Source: Halieaceae bacterium (GTDB lineage Bacteria; Pseudomonadota; Gammaproteobacteria; Pseudomonadales; Halieaceae). From it: a stretch of 11,604 nucleotides of DNA. The position numbers and the translations under genes are program-made. The stretch is from NCBI GenBank assembly GCA_018666295.1, contig JABIZW010000075.1, positions 1-11,604 on the forward strand, in the 5' to 3' direction. The notes beneath the pieces were generated by a model, which saw only the letters and a list, made by a program, of their open reading frames with translations, made no database searches and was not told the DNA's origin. Numbering within the stretch: position 1 is the stretch's first letter; every line of letters starts with the position of its first letter. This document shows, one piece after another, positions 8,079 through 11,604 of the stretch.

Positions 8079-9020
8079 TTATCCGCGATGTACCGTTCGT
8101 ACCCGAAGTGCACGGACCGCATCGATGACCTCATTCCAAAACCACTGGTGCATCGGAGATCGAGACGTCCTGTCATGTGCGACCAGTGAATAGTCGATCG
8201 TTCGCCCGTACTGCTTGGGCAGTGGAAGTGACACTAAGTCTCTTGTTGCACCGTCGTTTCGCGACATATACGCGGGGCAGACTAGGGTGTAATTAGTGCT
8301 CCTTAATATTTCAAACGCTGTGAGTAAGTGAGACGTTTCAACACTGCCTTTTTTGCTTCCGAGCATCTCCGATAGGGATTGGTCAAGATCAGAAACCTCG
8401 ATCCTATCGGCAACGTACAGATTAATTTGAGGAAATAGCCTTAAGCTTTCCTCAGTGACCACTGATGCGGTCAGGGGATGGTCACGACGAACGAATACGG
8501 CCAGTGGTGAGCTGGCCAGCTCATGATGCCGAAATTCACTGGGATACGCGCCACGGCTAGGTTGTACTGCAAAATCGAGCGTGCCGTCAGCGAGTAAGTC
8601 CAACTGGTGCTCCGCGCGCGTGATCGTTCGGAGCTTGACCTTCGGCGCTCGTGTTTCTAAGCGAGATGTAAGGGTCGGTAGCAACGTAAAGCCCACGTAC
8701 TCAGATATAGCAATGACAATTTCACCCTGGAAGGCGTGTGGGCTGAACTCGCCGGCATTGAGCAGGCCCTCAACATCGGACAGCACGTGAATCAGGTCGT
8801 TGGCCAAACTCTCCGCACGGGGTGTGGGCTGGATACCTCGTTTGCTTCGGGCAAATAATGGATCGTCAAACGTATCACGTAAGCGATTGAGAGTCTTAGA
8901 CATGGCCGGTTGCGTGACATGTAGACGCTGCGCTGCTCGCGAGACGCTCTTTTCCTCGATAAGCACGTGCAGTGCTACCAGGAGGTTAAGGTCAATTCGG
9001 GAAAGTTTGCTGACATCCAT
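8079..9020 (-). CDS. LysR-family transcriptional regulator
   Basis: A 313-residue LysR-type regulator: an N-terminal winged helix-turn-helix, then a periplasmic-binding-protein-like effector domain. The opening LSRIDLNLLVALHVLIEEKS and the recognition region VSRAAQRLHVTQPAMSKTLN (26-45) are diagnostic, followed by the wing DPLFARSKRGIQPTPRA (53-69). The SRIDLNLL opening is typical of the NodD/LeuO-like branch. The effector domain (about 98-300) is complete, but the ligand cannot be read from the sequence. The ATG at 9018-9020 has only a weak upstream ribosome site. Upstream, its promoter interleaves with an opposite-facing promoter that drives a short, terminated transcript rather than directly an open reading frame. 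LysR genes commonly control the divergent unit, so that short unit and perhaps the gene at 9177 are the first candidate targets. Confidence 0.95.
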   Translation of the reverse strand: MDVSKLSRIDLNLLVALHVLIEEKSVSRAAQRLHVTQPAMSKTLNRLRDTFDDPLFARSKRGIQPTPRAESLANDLIHVLSDVEGLLNAGEFSPHAFQGEIVIAISEYVGFTLLPTLTSRLETRAPKVKLRTITRAEHQLDLLADGTLDFAVQPSRGAYPSEFRHHELASSPLAVFVRRDHPLTASVVTEESLRLFPQINLYVADRIEVSDLDQSLSEMLGSKKGSVETSHLLTAFEILRSTNYTLVCPAYMSRNDGATRDLVSLPLPKQYGRTIDYSLVAHDRTSRSPMHQWFWNEVIDAVRALRVRTVHRG

Positions 9021-9050
9021 AATACATAACTCACAGTAATGGGTTTTATG

Positions 9051-9078
9051 ATAATAATGAATTTGAATTAATTTTCAC
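9051..9078 (-). promoter_or_regulatory. Candidate lysR promoter
   Basis: On the minus strand, GTGAAA (9078-9073) and TATTAT (9056-9051) are separated by 16 bases. They match the sigma-70 consensus in 4/6 and 5/6 positions. Transcription would start near 9044, about 24 bases before the lysR ATG. The region is A+T-rich, so a chance match is possible. The elements interleave with the plus-strand promoter. Confidence 0.45.
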
Positions 9079-9090
9079 CATATTTATAAT
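9063..9090 (+). promoter_or_regulatory. Strong sigma-70-like promoter facing away from lysR
   Basis: TTGAAT (9063-9068) and a perfect TATAAT (9085-9090) are 16 bases apart. The predicted start is near 9097. The first thing it would transcribe is the two-hairpin segment ending in the terminator at 9135-9160, so a short RNA or an attenuated leader is expected. Confidence 0.6.
9064..9077. promoter_or_regulatory. Candidate operator palindrome between divergent promoters
   Basis: TGAA (9064-9067) and TTCA (9074-9077) form an inverted repeat around six A/T bases. It overlaps the -35 boxes of both divergent promoters. A LysR dimer bound here could repress its own gene and influence the opposite promoter. 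The arms are only 4 bp in A+T-rich DNA, so this is a weak call. Confidence 0.3.
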
Positions 9091-9096
9091 ATTCTC

Positions 9097-9160
9097 ATTA
9101 GCACCGATGGGTGCGTCCGTCCAAGTTTTGCTTTGCCCGCTCTCATGCGGGCTTTTTTTT
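9097..9160 (+). ncRNA. Candidate ~64-nt small RNA or attenuated leader
   Basis: From the predicted start of the plus-strand promoter, the segment folds into two hairpins. The first is GCACC-GATG-GGTGC (9101-9114), a perfect 5-bp stem. A 20-base unpaired linker (9115-9134) follows, then the intrinsic terminator hairpin at 9135-9152 with eight T at 9153-9160. Promoter, short body, linker and U-tailed terminator is the usual build of an Hfq-type small RNA. The alternative is a 5' leader of the gene at 9177 that is normally terminated; GTCCGT (9115-9120) could pair weakly, with two G-U pairs, to GCGGGC (9147-9152) as an antiterminator. I do not recognise a known RNA family. Confidence 0.45.
9135..9160 (+). 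terminator. Intrinsic (Rho-independent) terminator
   Basis: GCCCGC (9135-9140), a 6-base loop TCTCAT, and GCGGGC (9147-9152) form a perfect G+C-rich stem followed at once by eight T (9153-9160). It lies upstream of the coding start at 9177 and only about 45 bases after the predicted plus-strand promoter, so what it ends must be a very short transcript. Confidence 0.85.
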
Positions 9161-9164
9161 GCGC

Positions 9165-9170
9165 TATATT
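9165..9170 (+). promoter_or_regulatory. Possible -10 box for a leaderless mRNA
   Basis: TATATT lies exactly 6 bases before the ATG at 9177, the spacing expected if transcription starts on the A of ATG. There is no Shine-Dalgarno sequence ahead of that ATG, which fits a leaderless start, but no -35 box is visible upstream. Low certainty. Confidence 0.25.
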
Positions 9171-9176
9171 GACGCA

Positions 9177-10400
9177 ATGCATAAAACATTGAGTAACGCG
9201 CTGCTTCTCTGCCTCCTCGCTGCATTGCCCCAGGTTTCGAAGGCTGTTTTGGTGCCTCAGCCGATCGGGGTACGAATAGCGCCTGTGACGCAAGGGGTTA
9301 TCGTTGACGACGCTGTGATTGATTCGTCGGCATTGCTCGCTCACGAGCAGACGCTAAAGCGGGTGGTTGAGCGTCAACGTACTTTGGGTGCGTATCATCC
9401 AGAGCTAGCTAAAAGCTGGCTTGACCTCGCTCACGAGGCCGTCCGCTTGGGTCAGTCAGAATCGGCTGCAAACCTTTTTACTCAGGGCCTGCACAATCTC
9501 CGACTGAATGAGGGACTGACGACAGACAGTCAGATCTCCGCACTGTCCGATTGGATAGCGGTGCTCCGGCGTCTGGGTGATACCGACAGGCTGAGTCGTC
9601 AGTTGGAATATCGGTATCGAATTACCGGTTTTGGTAGTTCCTTTGCGACGGATCAAAGCGTCGAATATGCGCTTGAATATTTTGATCATGAGCTGTCGCT
9701 CTGGGCGGTGAAACCGTGGGATTCTGTCCAGCGCGATGTTCTAAAGTTTGCGGAGCACCTAGAGGACGTTGTGGATAGAGCCTGCGAGGCTGGCTCGGTC
9801 GATTTAGATGTTTGTGGCGCGCTTGTTAAACGACGGCTGCAGATGCTTTATCTCATTGTGTATGCGGTAGAGCCCTACATCGAGGAACGTCAAAGTCTGT
9901 CAATTGAAACTCAGCGGCGAATGAGCCAACCATCGATCACTGATGACCGGCTGGAGATGATTGAGCGCGGGGCATTTCTTGCGGGCGTTCGAATGTTGGA
10001 TCGGGCGATTAAACGGGTCGAAAATCCGGATGAGCTAGAGTTGGTCTTGACCGATTGGCGTTGGTTTTTCGGGCGAACAAGCGGCGCAGCTGAGGTTTAT
10101 GCGCGACTCGCTGTGCGGGGAGATGATGGGTTTGCGAAACCTGTCGAACTGCCTCACGGACTCATAAATACCAGTACGGTCGGTTATACGAGTGAGTCCG
10201 ATGAGCGTGCCGCAGTTACGTTTAGGGTGACAAAACGAGGCAGAGTCAGAGACATCAAAGAGACCTCGACATCACAAAACTCGCGAGCTAAGCGCTTAGT
10301 GAGAGCGGCCTTGCGAGAGGTGCGATTTCGGCCTGCCATTGGGCCGGACGGCCTGGCAGTGGGCTTTGACGTCGATAAGACTTACCAGCTAACACGTTAG
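9177..10400 (+). CDS. Exported protein with TPR-like helices and a TonB-C-like C-terminus
   Basis: A 407-residue protein of unknown function. An in-frame GTG at 9111 would extend it by 22 residues but lies inside the candidate RNA hairpin. The ATG at 9177 starts a good signal peptide: HK n-region, hydrophobic core at about 8-19, and SKA at 21-23 as the cleavage site. Residues about 55-145 look like tetratricopeptide-type helices (for example GAYHPELAKSWLDLAHEAV, 71-89). Residues about 335-407 resemble the TonB C-terminal/energy-transducer fold: VTFRVTKRGRVRDIKE, then LVRAALREVRFRPAI and a final TYQ. Unlike a true TonB it has no uncleaved membrane anchor and no proline-rich spacer, so it is probably a periplasmic protein with a partner-binding domain. 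No ribosome site is visible. It converges on the methyltransferase gene with 2 bases between stops. Confidence 0.8.
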   Translation: MHKTLSNALLLCLLAALPQVSKAVLVPQPIGVRIAPVTQGVIVDDAVIDSSALLAHEQTLKRVVERQRTLGAYHPELAKSWLDLAHEAVRLGQSESAANLFTQGLHNLRLNEGLTTDSQISALSDWIAVLRRLGDTDRLSRQLEYRYRITGFGSSFATDQSVEYALEYFDHELSLWAVKPWDSVQRDVLKFAEHLEDVVDRACEAGSVDLDVCGALVKRRLQMLYLIVYAVEPYIEERQSLSIETQRRMSQPSITDDRLEMIERGAFLAGVRMLDRAIKRVENPDELELVLTDWRWFFGRTSGAAEVYARLAVRGDDGFAKPVELPHGLINTSTVGYTSESDERAAVTFRVTKRGRVRDIKETSTSQNSRAKRLVRAALREVRFRPAIGPDGLAVGFDVDKTYQLTR

Positions 10401-10402
10401 CA

Positions 10403-11017
10403 TTAATTGTTTTCAACGATCAGTAGCGCGCCTGCGGTGCGAGTGTTATCCGTCCGCCATTCAATGAGCTCTCCGCCATACTCTTGCAGAATTGTTTCAG
10501 CGACGCAGAGAAAAGGAGCGCGTTGAGGATCGGCAATAATGATACGTCTTGTGCCGCTCTCGATCGCCCGCGCGATCATATTCGTAACCGGCTCAATCAG
10601 CTCATCCCAAAAACAAATATCGGCGGCGATTAGCCAGTCGGTGGACGCAAGAAGGTCCGCTTGTAAATCCTCGAAACGCGCAACGACGGACGTGACGGTT
10701 ATGTCATTTAAATCTGCCACCAACTGCAGAAATGGCATCACGTTCGGGTCTGCGTCGACAGCCGCGACTTCTGCGCCGTACGCTTTTGCGCACCAGATAC
10801 CGGCCAGACCCCAGCCACACCCCACGTCAATGATCGAACGGGGAGGATCAGCGAGATCCTTGGATAGAAAATCAATGAGTATGTGACTGGCACCCCACAA
10901 CTTTGTGCCGTGAATGCTGGGTAAATGCCCTTGGCGCTTAAGCTGGCGAACGGCAGGGTGTCTTGCATATGGCACATGCAAGCCAGCAAGCGTTCTCAAG
11001 GTCGAATTTTGGGCCAC
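10403..11017 (-). CDS. Class I SAM-dependent methyltransferase, METTL20-like
   Basis: A 204-residue Rossmann-fold methyltransferase. Motif I is IIDVGCGWGLAGI (62-74), and the acidic residue ending the second strand is in AAVDADP (85-91). The stretch DWLIAADICFWDEL (127-140) and the strand IIIADPQRAPFL (159-170) recall the ETF-beta lysine methyltransferase (METTL20-type) and related protein methyltransferases, where GDVFYE and IGDPGR occupy these places. A protein lysine target is therefore a reasonable guess, but the substrate is not shown by the sequence. The start is GTG at 11015-11017 with AGGAG (11024-11028) 6 bases ahead. It lies 48 bases after the cold-shock gene on the same strand with no clear terminator between, so co-transcription is possible. 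Confidence 0.88.
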   Translation of the reverse strand: MAQNSTLRTLAGLHVPYARHPAVRQLKRQGHLPSIHGTKLWGASHILIDFLSKDLADPPRSIIDVGCGWGLAGIWCAKAYGAEVAAVDADPNVMPFLQLVADLNDITVTSVVARFEDLQADLLASTDWLIAADICFWDELIEPVTNMIARAIESGTRRIIIADPQRAPFLCVAETILQEYGGELIEWRTDNTRTAGALLIVENN

Positions 11018-11023
11018 ACGTTA

Positions 11024-11028
11024 CTCCT
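11024..11028 (-). promoter_or_regulatory. Ribosome binding site supporting a GTG start
   Basis: The minus strand reads AGGAG, 6 bases before the GTG at 11017. It is the best Shine-Dalgarno match near this gene and fixes the non-ATG start. Confidence 0.75.
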
Positions 11029-11065
11029 AAATACTGTGGGGCACATTAAGCGGAGCGCGAGGCGT

Positions 11066-11281
11066 TTAACTGTGTTTCTTAACTGCCTCTGCCTGAAGAC
11101 CCTTCGGTCCTTCAACCAGCTCAAACTCGACTTCTTCGCCCTCGGCTAGGCTTTTAAACCCGTCTCCTTCAATGGCACGAAAGTGAACAAACACGTCTTC
11201 AGAACGATCGGGCATCGTAATAAACCCGAACCCCTTAGCATTGTTGAACCACTTTACGGTGCCGATGCAACGTTCCGACAT
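11066..11281 (-). CDS. CspA-family cold-shock protein
   Basis: A 71-residue single cold-shock domain that binds single-stranded RNA and DNA and acts as an RNA chaperone. The opening GTVKWFNNAKGFGFI carries RNP1 (KGFGFI, 16-21), and RNP2 is VFVHF (30-34). Length and motifs are those of bacterial Csp proteins. GGAG (11288-11291 on the minus strand) lies 6 bases before the ATG. Only 55 bases separate it from the valS stop, so the long structured 5' leader of E. coli cspA is absent unless transcription begins within valS. Which Csp paralogue it is, and whether it is cold-inducible, cannot be decided. Confidence 0.97.
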   Translation of the reverse strand: MSERCIGTVKWFNNAKGFGFITMPDRSEDVFVHFRAIEGDGFKSLAEGEEVEFELVEGPKGLQAEAVKKHS

Positions 11282-11336
11282 CTTTTGCTCCGCTTATCAT
11301 TATTATCGTTTGCGTAGCTATAACAGTGCTCAGTCG

Positions 11337-11604
11337 CTAACGCAACTCCTGGATCTTTGTTTTTTGCGCTTCAACAGACGAGGCTGCGGTCTCCAGATCA
11401 GCAAGCTTCGCTCTCTCTTTGGCGACAACGTCAGCCGGTGCACGCGCTATAAAATTCTCATTGGCGAGTTTTCCCGCCAGCCTGACCTTCTCTGTTGCTA
11501 GTCGCTCGAGCTCCTTGTCCAAACGGCCCAGTTCTTTGTCAATGTCGACCACACCTTCGAGCGACACCATTATTTCCAAGGTGCCCGCGAGCGCGCTTAG
11601 TGCC
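11337..11604 (-). CDS. valS: Valyl-tRNA synthetase, C-terminal end (partial, runs off the window)
   Basis: The reading frame enters from the right edge and ends at TAG (11337-11339), leaving 88 C-terminal residues. They match the C-terminal coiled-coil arm of ValS that contacts tRNA-Val. LEIMVSLEGVVDIDKELGRL is followed by a heptad-like charged helix, the signature LANENFIARAPADVVAKERAKL, and a second helix ending in KIQELR. E. coli ValS carries the closely similar KLANEGFVARAPEAVIAKE. The catalytic and editing domains lie outside the window. The cold-shock gene follows 55 bases downstream on the same strand. Confidence 0.95.
   Translation of the reverse strand, partial: ALSALAGTLEIMVSLEGVVDIDKELGRLDKELERLATEKVRLAGKLANENFIARAPADVVAKERAKLADLETAASSVEAQKTKIQELR

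Noticed and set aside
8040..8087. Inverted repeat CGCGGAT/ATCCGCG at the end of lysR as a terminator
   Set aside because: The arms are 34 bases apart and no T-tract follows on the minus strand; too loose for an intrinsic terminator.
9111..9176. GTG start extending the TPR/TonB-C-like protein by 22 residues
   Set aside because: It would bury a convincing signal peptide, has no ribosome site, and its first codons form the hairpins and terminator of the candidate RNA.
9177..9212. Lipobox around the cysteine at residue 12 of the exported protein
   Set aside because: The residues before the cysteine are LLL, not the small residue required at -1, and SKA at 21-23 gives a better ordinary signal-peptidase site.
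11086..11115. Short GACC-CTTC-GGTC hairpin as a terminator or RNA element
   Set aside because: It is only 4 bp and lies inside the cold-shock coding sequence without a T-run.

Overview
The window reads as an ordinary chromosomal segment of a gammaproteobacterium. The clearest markers are a full-length RapA (the RNA polymerase recycling ATPase, typical of Gammaproteobacteria), a TatD-family hydrolase, a CspA-type cold-shock protein and the C-terminal end of valyl-tRNA synthetase. An acyl-CoA ligase/crotonase pair followed by a secreted DUF3604 protein, together with moderate G+C, is reminiscent of marine oligotrophic lineages such as Halieaceae (OM60/NOR5) or relatives. That placement is an impression from gene content, not a proven assignment. 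I see no rRNA, tRNA, CRISPR array, insertion sequence, phage gene or plasmid function. No gene-free stretch exceeds 300 bases; the longest is the 156-base gap at 9021-9176.

Layout. (1) 29-4496, plus strand: an acyl-CoA ligase, a PaaG-like crotonase and a secreted DUF3604 protein, closely spaced and probably one operon. The first two act on CoA thioesters in the cytoplasm. The third is exported and may supply or remove a related substrate outside the inner membrane, but its reaction is unknown. (2) 4504-9020, minus strand: lysR, then tatD, then rapA in transcription order. tatD and rapA overlap by four bases (ATGA) and are likely translationally coupled. RapA converges on the DUF3604 gene with only 7 bases between stop codons. 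(3) 9021-9176: a divergent regulatory region. It holds two back-to-back sigma-70-like promoters with interleaved elements, a small palindrome between them, and on the plus strand a two-hairpin segment ending in a textbook intrinsic terminator. This suggests a roughly 64-nt small RNA, or an attenuated leader, facing the LysR gene. (4) 9177-10400, plus strand: an exported protein with TPR-like helices and a TonB-C-like C-terminus. (5) 10403-11604, minus strand: valS (3' end), a cold-shock gene, then a METTL20-like SAM methyltransferase that converges on the TonB-C-like gene with a 2-base gap.

Most of the window is housekeeping or catabolic. The part most worth a second look is the lysR-facing short transcription unit at 9051-9177. 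Next come the uncharacterised exported proteins (DUF3604 and the TPR/TonB-C-like protein), and the crotonase, which lacks both hydratase glutamates.
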